Source: JBBQZU01 sp038207425
GTDB lineage: Bacteria; Bacteroidota; Bacteroidia; Flavobacteriales_D; Cryomorphaceae
Reading direction: 5' to 3'
Assembly: GCA_038207425.1 (NCBI GenBank)
Contig: JBBQZU010000020.1
Location: 1-62,697, forward strand
Length of the DNA: 62,697 bases
The position numbers and the translations under genes were made by a program. Of this stretch, positions 44,105 through 53,770 are shown piece after piece. Below the pieces are notes generated by a model. The model did no database searches. It saw only the letters and a program-made list of their open reading frames with translations, and had not been told where the DNA came from. How positions within the stretch are numbered: position 1 is the stretch's first letter; each line of letters begins with the position of its first letter.

Positions 44105-45545
44105 TCTTTTGGCCCTTGTGATAGAATGAGATGGCTACCAGCAAACTCATCATGGCCCATACCGGAACCGATGCCTTATCAGAATCGAGGTAATTATTCA
44201 AAATGCCGTGCAGGAAGTACGTTATAAGGCCAAGCACGGTGCATAATACCACCCCCTTCAGGTAGCTGCCCGGCTCCAATTGATAATAGAGTGGAATACC
44301 CGTATATAGGCTTAATATAAAAATAAGCAGGATTGCCAGCGTACCAAACACACCTTGTTCAGAGAGAGGGCCAAGATATTCGCTGTGGGCGTTGCCCCCA
44401 TCACCCTGATTGGTGGAAATAATGGTCTTGTCAGAACTTTTCTGGTAGGTGGCATACTGAAACATATAGGTGCCCGGCCCAAACCCGAATAATGGGCGGT
44501 CCTTCCACATTCGCAATGCGCTATTCCACCTGTTGAGGCGTTCGAGATTCGATGCATCGCTCGATACGTTGGAAATACTCTGCACGTGTTCTTTCAAGTC
44601 GCCCGATGAGTCCTGTCTGTTTTTGCGAATTTGGTGTGTGATGGTATCATCAAAAGCGAAGAAGGCACCCACAAGAAGCAGTACCCCGAGCAGCACCAGC
44701 TTAAAATCAATGCGCAGCTTCATGATGATATACACCCCAAAAGCTCCTAAAAGACTCACCCATGCAGCACGTGTATACGAAAGCACAAGGCCTACAGTGA
44801 AGACGAGCAATAGGCCCGCCCAAAAAATCTGTGCAAGTGTAAAGAGCTTCGCCTTCCAAAAATGATAGATCACCAAAGGATAAAACAAGGCCAACGCAGC
44901 ACCGTAGGAAGTATGGTCTTTGTAAAACGGCGACATGACCCAATGTGCGGCTTTTTCGCCAAAAGCGTGCTGTGCGTGTTGAACTACGGTGTAGATAATC
45001 ACAATACCCAGACCGGTCATAAACAGCCACAGAAACCATTTTATAAAGCGCTCCTCAGCAAAAAACCGGTTGATCAGAAAGTACATCGCTACGACAAACC
45101 AGAGCCGCGCCAGAAAAAATTTGAATGACACCAGCGGTATGGTGGATGTGGCAGAGGTAATAAACATCCAGATAAGGCTGAAAATAATCGCTACGGTAAG
45201 CGGGTGCGAAATCAGTTCCGCTTTTTCGCGAAAGCCGGTAATAAACTTAAAAATGTAAAGAAAGAGCAGGCCCACCAAAATAAGTTCGGCTGGCAGTGAT
45301 ATACCAATGCCGCCAAGTGAAGCCAGATTTTCGATATTTACCGAAAGGGGGGTGAGAAAAGCCACTCCGAGCAGCGCCCAATCGGGGCGGTATAAGAGCA
45401 GCCAACCACCAAAGATGGCAAAAGGCAACAGGCACAATTCATAAATTTCTTTGGAAATTGCGAACGCATTGAGCAATGCAAAAACCACCCCTACAATAAG
45501 CAGGAATGCGGGTTTAGTAAAGTCAATGGAGCGCGAGAAGTTCAT
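44097..45545 (-). CDS. O-antigen ligase / Wzy-type polysaccharide polymerase
   Basis: The 482-residue integral membrane protein has about 12 hydrophobic segments and a large extracytoplasmic loop (NRQDSSGDLKEHVQSISNVSSDASNLERLNRW...FGFGPGTYMFQYATYQKSS). The loop ends in the NAHSEYLGPLSEQGVFG motif diagnostic of the WaaL/Wzy_C family. It ligates or polymerises exported glycan repeat units. The ATG shares one base with the stop of the chain-length gene upstream (TAATG), so these two are cotranslated; flippase and glycosyltransferase genes lie further upstream on the same strand. Confidence 0.9.
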   Translation of the reverse strand: MNFSRSIDFTKPAFLLIVGVVFALLNAFAISKEIYELCLLPFAIFGGWLLLYRPDWALLGVAFLTPLSVNIENLASLGGIGISLPAELILVGLLFLYIFKFITGFREKAELISHPLTVAIIFSLIWMFITSATSTIPLVSFKFFLARLWFVVAMYFLINRFFAEERFIKWFLWLFMTGLGIVIIYTVVQHAQHAFGEKAAHWVMSPFYKDHTSYGAALALFYPLVIYHFWKAKLFTLAQIFWAGLLLVFTVGLVLSYTRAAWVSLLGAFGVYIIMKLRIDFKLVLLGVLLLVGAFFAFDDTITHQIRKNRQDSSGDLKEHVQSISNVSSDASNLERLNRWNSALRMWKDRPLFGFGPGTYMFQYATYQKSSDKTIISTNQGDGGNAHSEYLGPLSEQGVFGTLAILLIFILSLYTGIPLYYQLEPGSYLKGVVLCTVLGLITYFLHGILNNYLDSDKASVPVWAMMSLLVAISFYHKGQKTT

Positions 45546-46492
45546 TACTTCTTAAGTGCAGTGGCCACAGCGAGAATTACAGTAAGCAGCAGCAGCGCAG
45601 CACCTACTGAAATAGCAAGTACGACCCAGCGCACAGGCCATGATTTTTTATCGCTTATTTCAGGTTCTATTACCACGTCAAGGTAGCTAACATCACGGTA
45701 TTCAAACTCCCGGAACTTGAAGTAGTCTCGGGCGAGTTGATCATGCTGTATGGTAGCAAAGTAGCTCAGGTTTTGAAGCATACGCAATATGCTGCCCGAT
45801 TGCTGTGTATTGTCAAGCCATTCGCGCACTTCCTTCAGTGCCGGCGATGAGGATGACTTGCCCGAAAGTTCAATATACCCCTTGATCAATTCACGGGTTT
45901 GGCTCTCATAGTCGAGCAAGCGGTTCTCCGTACTGAGGCGGCTTATAGCTGCTTCAAGGCTGTCCATCACCGAGCGTTGATAATCCATTTGTTGCTTGAA
46001 TGAGGTGGCCATCAGCGCTCCCTGCTTATTGATGGAAGCATTGATTTTATTATTCACCTGATTCAGAAATTCATCGGCCATGCGCTTTGCCATTTCAGGG
46101 TTTTCGTCGGTTACTTCCACCCGCACCGATTCATATAGCGTTTTGCTCACTACAAAGCGATCGCTGAACTCTGCAAGCATATAGTAACGCGCAGATTCCA
46201 TATCGGTCCAGATATTATAACGGCTGTACAAATCAAATTTATTGATAATGCTATCGCGCACCGAGCTCGACTCGAAGTACTGCAACAGTTGCTCCGTTTC
46301 TGACTCATCGCTGTAAGGCCTTAGGTTGAGTGGATACACTACGGCCACTGATGTAAACTTGGGTTTCATAATGGACGGCATAGTGATGATAGCACCTGCA
46401 GCCAAGGCAACCAGGCCTACGATGATGTAAATTTTAATGTATTTCCTGGCCAGATCAACCAGCGAAGAGAAATTGAGATTATTAGATTCCAT
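45545..46492 (-). CDS. Wzz/GNVR-type polysaccharide chain-length protein
   Basis: The protein has 315 residues. Transmembrane helices near both ends (IYIIVGLVALAAGAIITMP, about 19-37, and VRWVVLAISVGAALLLLTVIL, about 287-307) flank a periplasmic domain with long coiled coil (EFLNQVNNKINASINKQGALMATSFKQQMDYQRSVMDSLEAAISRLSTENRLLDYE). This is the Wzz/polysaccharide co-polymerase layout; it controls glycan chain length. No cytoplasmic tyrosine kinase domain is attached. Located between flippase and ligase genes. Confidence 0.88.
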   Translation of the reverse strand: MESNNLNFSSLVDLARKYIKIYIIVGLVALAAGAIITMPSIMKPKFTSVAVVYPLNLRPYSDESETEQLLQYFESSSVRDSIINKFDLYSRYNIWTDMESARYYMLAEFSDRFVVSKTLYESVRVEVTDENPEMAKRMADEFLNQVNNKINASINKQGALMATSFKQQMDYQRSVMDSLEAAISRLSTENRLLDYESQTRELIKGYIELSGKSSSSPALKEVREWLDNTQQSGSILRMLQNLSYFATIQHDQLARDYFKFREFEYRDVSYLDVVIEPEISDKKSWPVRWVVLAISVGAALLLLTVILAVATALKK

Positions 46493-46553
46493 TCAGATTT
46501 TATTGCGATAAAACGCGGCAAAAGTAGCAATATTAGTTGTTGAGGCGGGCTAT

Positions 46554-47993
46554 TTATTCAGCCTTCAGGAAGGTAGCAATCTGCCTTGGCCTGAATACTC
46601 CTGAAATGAGCAATAGAAAAACCCCTGCAGCAAGGGTTGAAGCAACACTCCATAACTCATCAGGCATATACAGGTCAATGTAATATGCTGCTGCTAAAAA
46701 TGAGAAAGTGAAAAATCCAAGTTGTGCAATCAACCTGAAATTGACCCCCATGCGGAATCGCGTTACCAGAAAAAGCATCATAGCAGCACCGGCAAAAAGC
46801 TGGGTGAGCATGGTAGTGACTGCTGCACCCAAGGCGGCATACTCGGGTATGAGTATAAAATTCAGTACCAGGTTGAGCAGTAATCCTCCTGCCGATATCA
46901 GGTTCAGTGATTTCAGGTTTTCATTGGCAGTCATGAGTGTGCCGTATATATAAAACATGCACACACCCACAAAGCCAAACATCAGGGCCGAGAAGGCATA
47001 CACCGCTTCGGGCACTACCACATCATATCGCCAATGGAGCAGCCAATCTGCTTTAAACAAAAAGAAAACCGCTGCCATAAGACCCGTGCCGAGCAGCAGC
47101 CGCGCTGAGAGTTCTACCATAGGCTTTACCGCCTCACCCTTTTTGAGCATTTTGGAATAAATGGGCAGCAGTAGCACGGCAAAGAGAAACGCAAACATAC
47201 CCGCAGCCTCGTAAAAACGATAACCCTGGGCATAATGACCAGCCTGCAAATTACCATCGGGCAATAGCTTGGCAAGCATTATTCCATCAATGCGGGTATA
47301 CATACTTCCCGAAAGGATAAACAGTGCATAAGGCAGGCTTTTGCGCAAAATGTGCAATGCAAAAGGCTTGTCGAAATCCCACCTGAAAGCGACCTTGCGC
47401 CGGCCTATCATCAGCAAAGCCATAACCAAGGTAAGGGTATAGGCCGCAGTTTGGAGGTACACAAACCACAAAATTTCAAACCTTCCACCCGAGATATTTG
47501 TAAAGAGCAATATCCCGCAAAAGATGATCAGCAAGCCCCGGTCGAGCACCGAAACTACGCTGTCGCGACCGAACAGGTGCAGGCCCGCCAGATTGCTCCT
47601 GGCAAAAAGTATAAATGATACCAGTACCTGGTTGAACACCATTACAGCGAGTATTTCGAAGTTGCCTTCGACAATACCAAGTGCCAGGCCGAGCAACATG
47701 GTAGCCGCGGCATACACTATAGCCAGAAAGGCTTTTACGGTGAGAAGCTTTGAAAAATGTTTTCCTATAAGCTGTTCATTTTGCGCTATGTTTCGGTTGT
47801 TGAAATTATTGATCCCGAAATCGATGAGAATATTGAAAATCAAACTGAGATTGAGCAGCCAGAAGTAAGTACCATAAGCCTCCTGCCCTACCCTGTTTTG
47901 CACCTCGGCATCAATACCGAGTATGTACAGCGGCTTCACAAGTATGTTCAGCAGCAGAATAAGGCTTAAACTGGATAAAAACTTCTTTTGCAT
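46554..47993 (-). CDS. Oligosaccharide flippase (Wzx/PST family)
   Basis: This 479-residue protein has about 14 predicted transmembrane segments. The N-terminus, QVRNQ(V)GQEAYGTYFWLLNLSLIFNILIDFGINNFNNRNIAQN (here EVQNRVGQEAYG), is typical of polysaccharide transporters of the MATE/PST superfamily. It moves undecaprenyl-linked repeat units across the inner membrane. It forms a minus-strand exopolysaccharide group with the glycosyltransferase upstream and chain-length and ligase genes downstream. Confidence 0.9.
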   Translation of the reverse strand: MQKKFLSSLSLILLLNILVKPLYILGIDAEVQNRVGQEAYGTYFWLLNLSLIFNILIDFGINNFNNRNIAQNEQLIGKHFSKLLTVKAFLAIVYAAATMLLGLALGIVEGNFEILAVMVFNQVLVSFILFARSNLAGLHLFGRDSVVSVLDRGLLIIFCGILLFTNISGGRFEILWFVYLQTAAYTLTLVMALLMIGRRKVAFRWDFDKPFALHILRKSLPYALFILSGSMYTRIDGIMLAKLLPDGNLQAGHYAQGYRFYEAAGMFAFLFAVLLLPIYSKMLKKGEAVKPMVELSARLLLGTGLMAAVFFLFKADWLLHWRYDVVVPEAVYAFSALMFGFVGVCMFYIYGTLMTANENLKSLNLISAGGLLLNLVLNFILIPEYAALGAAVTTMLTQLFAGAAMMLFLVTRFRMGVNFRLIAQLGFFTFSFLAAAYYIDLYMPDELWSVASTLAAGVFLLLISGVFRPRQIATFLKAE

Positions 47994-48100
47994 TCAGTGT
48001 AGTATTCTCAGTCCAACAATACGGAAATATTGCGGAAAAAGACAGCGACCGTGCAATTAGCAGATTGTTTCTTGTTTCAATCGCCAAAAAAGCGATTATA

Positions 48101-49231
48101 TCATATTTTTCTCAAGGAGGTTTCTATGGTTTGCCAAAGTGCCGTTGCAGTGCGATCCCAACTGAACTTGGCATGCTGATGCCGTCCGGCTTCAATCAAT
48201 TTTCTTCTCAGGTCAGCATCTTCTGCAATGTGCTTCATTGCATCGGCAATTTCTTCCGGGTTGTTCGGATCGCATATCAAGCCGGCTTCTCCGCATATTT
48301 CGGGCATGGCAGTCTTTGTGGACGTAATCACCGGAACTTCGGCCCGCATGGCTTCCAGGAGGGGAATTCCAAACCCTTCAAAATGGCTCACAAACATCAG
48401 GGCCACAGCCGCGCCGTAGAGTTTTATGAGCGACTCCATGTCTTTTCGACCCAGAAATAAGATATCGCTGCGGTATGCTGTATCTCCAATCACTTGATCT
48501 ATTTCTTTATCATGCCAATAGGTGGCACCAACAATCAAAAAAGGGTAAGCCAGTGCGGTCGCTTTCCTGAAGTGCACATAGGCCCTAAGTTGATTGGCCA
48601 AATTTTTGCGCGGATGGATAGAACCCACGAAAAGAAAGTAAGGCTTCCCACCCGAAAATTTTGCGCGCACCTCATCAATTTCTTTTTTCGCCAGCGGAAC
48701 GTATGATGTATTAACCCCATTGTATACCACATCAATTTTTGAAGCATCTACGCCGTAGGTGTCCACAATATCTTTTTTTGAATATGCAGATACCGTAGCA
48801 ATACGGCTGGCAATGTGAGCATAGCGTTTGAAATAGTAGAGGTAATGCAGCCGAGCGGCCAAGGGCACGTAATGAGGGAAGTGCTCAAAATTTATATCGT
48901 GAAAAACGGCAATTTGCATCACATCGCTGCGCAGGCTCAAATAGCCGTCGGGCGATAGGAAAACATCCACTTTGTGTTTGCGAAGAATTGCTGGTAAGCG
49001 CCATTCAAACCATATATAAAACAAGAGCGGATGTCGGGCTGGCGGCCCAACAACGATGGGTGTCACATTAGTTCCGTAAATGAAACGACTGTCGTATGGC
49101 CGGTCAAAAAAAAATAAAAATTCGTGCTCTGGATGCATTTCCACAATCCTCTTCAAGGTCTCGTGAGCGAACCACCCGATACCTTCAAGTTTGTCGGCAA
49201 TCAGCAAGCGGGTATTGACGGCGATTTTCAT
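48101..49231 (-). CDS. GT4-family glycosyltransferase
   Basis: The protein has 376 residues. It is a GT-B fold enzyme: N-terminal MKIAVNTRLLIADKLEGIGWFAHETL, hinge FLFVGSIHPRKNLANQLRAY and the C-terminal nucleotide-sugar site FVSHFEGFGIPLLEAMRAEVPVITSTKTAMPEICGEAGLICDPNNPEEIADAM (E-x7-E). Probably adds a sugar to a lipid-linked repeat unit. I start at ATG 49231 because the fold begins there; the 8 extra residues from 49255 are unrelated. Upstream member of the exopolysaccharide group. Confidence 0.92.
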   Translation of the reverse strand: MKIAVNTRLLIADKLEGIGWFAHETLKRIVEMHPEHEFLFFFDRPYDSRFIYGTNVTPIVVGPPARHPLLFYIWFEWRLPAILRKHKVDVFLSPDGYLSLRSDVMQIAVFHDINFEHFPHYVPLAARLHYLYYFKRYAHIASRIATVSAYSKKDIVDTYGVDASKIDVVYNGVNTSYVPLAKKEIDEVRAKFSGGKPYFLFVGSIHPRKNLANQLRAYVHFRKATALAYPFLIVGATYWHDKEIDQVIGDTAYRSDILFLGRKDMESLIKLYGAAVALMFVSHFEGFGIPLLEAMRAEVPVITSTKTAMPEICGEAGLICDPNNPEEIADAMKHIAEDADLRRKLIEAGRHQHAKFSWDRTATALWQTIETSLRKI

Positions 49232-49431
49232 ACCTGTAGATCGAAACTTTTGCAACCACCCCAGCCACAGCCACTGTAATGAAAAGGCTTTATTTTATGT
49301 TTGAGGCGTCGTTGCGGCGCCGAAAATACGATAATTACATGCATCTGATTTTTAAGTTAAGAGCAATAGAATCAAAACTCCAAAATTTGTGTTTCTATTT
49401 ATGATACCACTAAAAAAACGAAATTTGCCCC

Positions 49432-49617
49432 ATGAGCAAAGACTCTGACCTGCCCGGCCAACGACAGAATCTTGAACCCGATGAATTCTACCTCAGCGAT
49501 GAGGGCTTTGTTGTATTCACTGAAAAATACCATCTTAAGCGCGGCTACTGTTGCCAAAACGGCTGCCGCCATTGTCCCTATGGTTTCGACCGTAAGAAAG
49601 GGCGCATTATTAAATAA
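49432..49617 (+). CDS. DUF5522 small cysteine-rich protein
   Basis: The protein has 61 residues and resembles the DUF5522 family: DEFYLSDEGFVVFTEKYHLKRGYCCQNGCRHCPYGFDRKKG. Four cysteines in CCxxxCxxC suggest a metal or cluster site. Function unknown. It ends 11 bp before urocanate hydratase and probably shares its transcript, but no functional link to histidine breakdown is known to me. Confidence 0.85.
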   Translation: MSKDSDLPGQRQNLEPDEFYLSDEGFVVFTEKYHLKRGYCCQNGCRHCPYGFDRKKGRIIK

Positions 49618-49628
49618 TACCCATCACC

Positions 49629-51665
49629 ATGCAATTAGATACGCGCAGCAGCGAAGAAGTAGTATTTCACGAAAGTATAAAAGCAGGCATACCTGCTACG
49701 CTGCCCGATGTGCAGACTTATGACCCTGCGGTAAACCACGCGCCCAAACGCAAAGACATCCTCACCCCCACCGAAAAAAAACTGGCCCTTGCCAATGCAC
49801 TTCGCTATTTCCCGAAAGGGCTGCACAAAGTGCTTGCCTATGAATTTTTGCAAGAGCTGAACACCCACGGCCGCATATACATGCACAGGTACCGCCCGCG
49901 CTATGCTATGCACGCGCGGCCTATAGGCGCCTATCCGGCAAGGAGCGCACAGGCGGCAGCCATTATGCTGATGATCCAGAATAACCTAGACCCTGCTGTG
50001 GCGCAACACCCGCATGAACTCATTACCTACGGCGGCAACGGCGGCGTATTTCAAAACTGGGCGCAGTACCTGCTTACCATGCAGTACCTGAGCCAGATGA
50101 CTGATGAGCAAACGCTCGTAATGTACAGCGGACACCCCATGGGTTTATTTCCTTCGCATGGAGATGCGCCCCGCGTGGTAGTAACCAATGGCATGATGAT
50201 ACCCAACTATTCGAAACCCGACGACTGGGAACGCTACAACGCCCTTGGCGTAACGCAGTATGGGCAAATGACGGCAGGCTCGTACATGTACATAGGTCCG
50301 CAGGGCATTGTGCACGGCACCACCATCACCGTGCTGAATGCAGGCAGGATGATTTCCAAACATGGCGAAGACCTTTCGGGAAAAATATTTGTAACGAGCG
50401 GACTCGGTGGCATGAGCGGTGCCCAGCCCAAAGCCGGTAAGATAGCAGGCTGCATCACGGTATGCGCAGAGGTAAACCCCAAGGCAGCCCATACGCGCCA
50501 CAGCCAGGGATGGGTTGATGAACTGATCAGCGATATGGGTGCCCTTGTAGCGCGTGTGCGCCAGGCGCAGGCAGGCAAGGAAGTGGTTTCGCTCGCTTAT
50601 ATTGGCAATATTGTGGATGTATGGGAGCGCTTCCTTTCGGAAAATATTTATGTGGATCTGGGCTCTGATCAAACCTCTCTACATAACCCCTGGGCCGGTG
50701 GCTACTACCCTGCGGATATGGAATTTGACGAAGCCAATAAACTGATGGCCTCTGATCCGGCAGCTTTTCACGAAGCCGTGCAAGCAACCCTTCGCCGCCA
50801 CGCTGCCGCGGTAAATGCGCATACTGCCCGCGGCACGTACTTCTTCGACTATGGCAATGCCTTCCTGCTGGAAGCTAGCCGCGCCGGCGCCGATATACTC
50901 GCCGCCGACGGCATACACTTCAAGTATCCGAGCTATGTGCAGGATATTATGGGGCCCATGTGTTTCGATTACGGTTTCGGGCCATTCAGGTGGGTATGTG
51001 CCAGCGGCAAGCCCGATGACCTGCGCCGCACCGACGATATAGCCCTGAGGGTACAGCTCGAAATGGCTAAAACTGCCCCCGATGAAATAAAACAGCAATT
51101 GGATGACAATATTCGCTGGATAGAACAAGCCGATGACAACAAGCTTGTGGTGGGCTCGCAGGCGCGCATACTCTATGCCGATGCCGAAGGAAGAGTGCGC
51201 ATTGCCAAAGCCTTCAACGAAGCCATTGCCATGAAAGAAATAGGCCCGGTGGTGCTTGGCCGCGACCACCATGATGTATCGGGCACCGACTCACCCTACC
51301 GAGAAACGAGCAATATATACGACGGCTCGGCATTCACAGCCGATATGGCAGTGCAAAATTTCGTGGGCGATGCTTTTCGCGGTGCCACCTGGGTGAGTTT
51401 GCACAATGGAGGCGGCGTAGGCTGGGGCGAAGTGGTAAACGGAGGTTTCGGCATGCTGCTCGATGGCTCCGCCACGAGCGAAAAACGGCTCAAAAGCATG
51501 TTGCATTGGGATGTAAACAATGGTGTAGCGCGCCGCTCATGGGCCCGCAACGAAGGCGCTATATTTGCCGCTCAGCGTGCTATGGAGCAAGAGCCGCTGC
51601 TTAGGGTTACGCTGCCAAATTTGGTTGACAAAGGGCTGATCGATGGAATTGTTGAGGGGAAATGA
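49629..51665 (+). CDS. hutU: Urocanate hydratase (HutU)
   Basis: This 678-residue NAD-dependent enzyme converts urocanate to imidazolone propionate, the second step of histidine degradation. Conserved blocks: TYGGNGGVFQNWAQYLLTMQYLSQMTDEQTLVMYSGHP, the dinucleotide-binding TSGLGGMSGAQPKAG, SDQTSLHNPWAGGYYPADM, and GPMCFDYGFGPFRWVCASG with the active-site Cys region. It is the long (about 670-residue) Bacteroidota-type urocanase rather than the 555-residue proteobacterial form. hutH, hutI and hutG are not in the window, although a complete biosynthetic his operon is. Confidence 0.96.
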   Translation: MQLDTRSSEEVVFHESIKAGIPATLPDVQTYDPAVNHAPKRKDILTPTEKKLALANALRYFPKGLHKVLAYEFLQELNTHGRIYMHRYRPRYAMHARPIGAYPARSAQAAAIMLMIQNNLDPAVAQHPHELITYGGNGGVFQNWAQYLLTMQYLSQMTDEQTLVMYSGHPMGLFPSHGDAPRVVVTNGMMIPNYSKPDDWERYNALGVTQYGQMTAGSYMYIGPQGIVHGTTITVLNAGRMISKHGEDLSGKIFVTSGLGGMSGAQPKAGKIAGCITVCAEVNPKAAHTRHSQGWVDELISDMGALVARVRQAQAGKEVVSLAYIGNIVDVWERFLSENIYVDLGSDQTSLHNPWAGGYYPADMEFDEANKLMASDPAAFHEAVQATLRRHAAAVNAHTARGTYFFDYGNAFLLEASRAGADILAADGIHFKYPSYVQDIMGPMCFDYGFGPFRWVCASGKPDDLRRTDDIALRVQLEMAKTAPDEIKQQLDDNIRWIEQADDNKLVVGSQARILYADAEGRVRIAKAFNEAIAMKEIGPVVLGRDHHDVSGTDSPYRETSNIYDGSAFTADMAVQNFVGDAFRGATWVSLHNGGGVGWGEVVNGGFGMLLDGSATSEKRLKSMLHWDVNNGVARRSWARNEGAIFAAQRAMEQEPLLRVTLPNLVDKGLIDGIVEGK

Positions 51666-51739
51666 GATGTATTGAAGAATAAACCACAGGGCTCGTGAAG
51701 TGTGGGATTTGATACAATTATCATTTTAAAAAATTAAGC

Positions 51740-52582
51740 ATGGTTGATTCATTGAAAACATTTCTGAAGCATTTGATGCCGAAATACCAAAAGTTGATTT
51801 TGGATTATAAAGTTGATTAGAAACCGAGATATGGTTACGGCCATGAGCCGCATGCACTGCTGTATGAAATCATAAACCGAAACAGATCAGTATATCAGGA
51901 ATTGCTTCAGGAAATACTGAACCGTATAGATACATTTCAGAAAATTAAATCAGCAGAATTCGAAAAAGATGAGAATCAGCCTGCTTGGAACAATGAATTT
52001 TTACCTGGACTCGACATTGTGTCGTTGTGCACACTTATAACGCACTATAAGCCAAAAAAATATATAGAGATCGGTTCTGGAAATTCAACCAAAGTGGCTC
52101 GAAAAAGTGTATCGGATAACAAATTAAATACGAAGATAATTTCCATCGATGCTTTCCCCAGGGCAAATATTGACCATTTGGCTGATGAAGTTGTTCGGCA
52201 ACCTCTTGAAATTATTAATGACTAATTTATATTTAATGGATTAAATGAAAACGACATTCTATTCATAGATAATTCACATCGATGTTTACCAAATTCAGAT
52301 GCCACAGTGTGCTTTTTAGATGTATTACCTTACCTTAAAAAAGGAGTGCTCGTTCACCTACATGATATATATTTACCCTATGACTACCCGCAATTTATGT
52401 GCGATAGATTTTATTCAGAACAGTATGTTTTGGCAGCTTTTGTTTTAGCAAATCCAGAGAAATATAAACCTATTTTTCCCGGTATATTTATAAGCGAAGA
52501 CAAAGAACTATCGAGCAATATTTCACTAATATGGGAGCATTCCAATACCAGCAACGTTGAAAAACATGGCGGATCATTTTGA
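51740..52582 (+). pseudogene. Class I SAM-dependent methyltransferase broken by two in-frame stops
   Basis: One continuous frame of 281 codons runs from ATG 51740 to a TGA at 52580. It is interrupted by TAG at 51818-51820 (between KVD and KPRYGYG) and TAA at 52223-52225 (between EIIND and FIFNGL), with no frameshift. The domain is recognisable: KPRYGYGHEPHALLYEIIN, the SAM motif YKPKKYIEIGSGNSTKVARKSV, then NENDILFIDNSHR and LVHLHDIYLPYDYPQ. This resembles the family with the FIDNSH...LHDI...PYDYP signature often linked to cell-surface glycan genes. The rest of the protein is well conserved, so inactivation is recent, or the stops are read through. Confidence 0.85.
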
Positions 52583-52801
52583 ATACAGCTTAATTAAGCA
52601 AAAGCAATTATGCCCTAACGATGAATCTTCGGCTTTTTCAATTTATCTTGTAATATTTTTTTATCGATTCTTTTGTCCAAACCTGAACTATTGAACCTGC
52701 TTCAACGGTATAAAGAGATACCATGCAATATATAGGCCTGGAGAAGCAGCGAAGGGCAAGGAACTGCTTGATTGGTTGGTTGGGTAAATGGCCGTAAATT
52801 T

Positions 52802-53494
52802 TTACTGCAGTCTGAAATTTACACCCAGGCTTATAATGGGTGAATGGTAAGCTCTGTAAGGCATATCCAAAGCATATTGCGAAAATTCAAGTGAGAAGAT
52901 ATGCTTCCTGCCGGCATACAAACCCGCAGAGTAACCCAGCATGGAGCCGCTGTACGACCAAGATTTGAAGGGTCCATATCCGCTCACGTCCACAAAAATG
53001 TACCTAGGTGAAAAACCGATTGCGAGATAATCAGTAACATGAAGCGAGTTGAATGATGAGAAAGCAACGTGGAAGCCGGCCATTACGCTAACTATTCCGA
53101 ACGCATTAAATCCAGCTTCAGTACCCATTGACGATGCAAATAAAGAACTTTTGTTGCCCAGTATCTGTCCTTTAAGCGTACCAGTGAAATGCCCTGAATT
53201 GTTCATACGAAAACCAATATCGATATTTTCGTTCAGCGCAGCCTGAGCGCCAACTTCTATAAGATGAAGCGTTGTATTGTCATCATCTCTTATTTCGGTT
53301 GATCCTTTGTCGCCACGAAAAACCTGCCCTTCATTTACCATTCCGAAATTATAACTGCCATGCAGCACAGCACCTTTTTCGCCAAGCGTGCGCCCTGTTT
53401 GATGGGGACTTACAGAAATACAACCCACAAAAATTGACGTTGATCCAATGAAAAACAGCAGATTAAGCAAACGGATTTTCTTCAATTTGGCCAT
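52802..53494 (-). CDS. Outer-membrane lipoprotein of unknown function
   Basis: The protein has 230 residues. The signal ends in a lipobox (STSIFVGC). The mature part consists of amphipathic beta strands (YNFGMVNEGQVF, IDIGFRMNNSGHFTG, AFGIVSVMAGFHVAFSSF, DYLAIGFSPRYIFVDV, FSLEFSQYALDM, PIISLGVNFRLQ) with an alternating hydrophobic C-terminal strand, typical of a small outer-membrane beta-barrel. No family recognised. It appears intact, unlike most neighbours. About 220 bp upstream and 280 bp downstream show nothing I can assign. Confidence 0.65.
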   Translation of the reverse strand: MAKLKKIRLLNLLFFIGSTSIFVGCISVSPHQTGRTLGEKGAVLHGSYNFGMVNEGQVFRGDKGSTEIRDDDNTTLHLIEVGAQAALNENIDIGFRMNNSGHFTGTLKGQILGNKSSLFASSMGTEAGFNAFGIVSVMAGFHVAFSSFNSLHVTDYLAIGFSPRYIFVDVSGYGPFKSWSYSGSMLGYSAGLYAGRKHIFSLEFSQYALDMPYRAYHSPIISLGVNFRLQ

Positions 53495-53770
53495 TTTACT
53501 GCCTATTTCCTAAACCGAAGATATCAAATATACCCGTATAGCCGTCGAGAAGAAAACCATTGAACTTGAAATCCTAGTGGTCAGGGTATGTATGGTACAT
53601 CACCCATTTACTGCAACCGCCAACCCTTCCCCAAATTTTCCCAATCAGCGATACGGCTGCATACTTCAAGCATATAAGTGCGTTCTGCGAAGGTTCAAAC
53701 CAACACCGATACTTTTGCCTTTCATATTCTTCAATAATCACGGCATTAAAGTACAGCCGGCAATTCTGAT

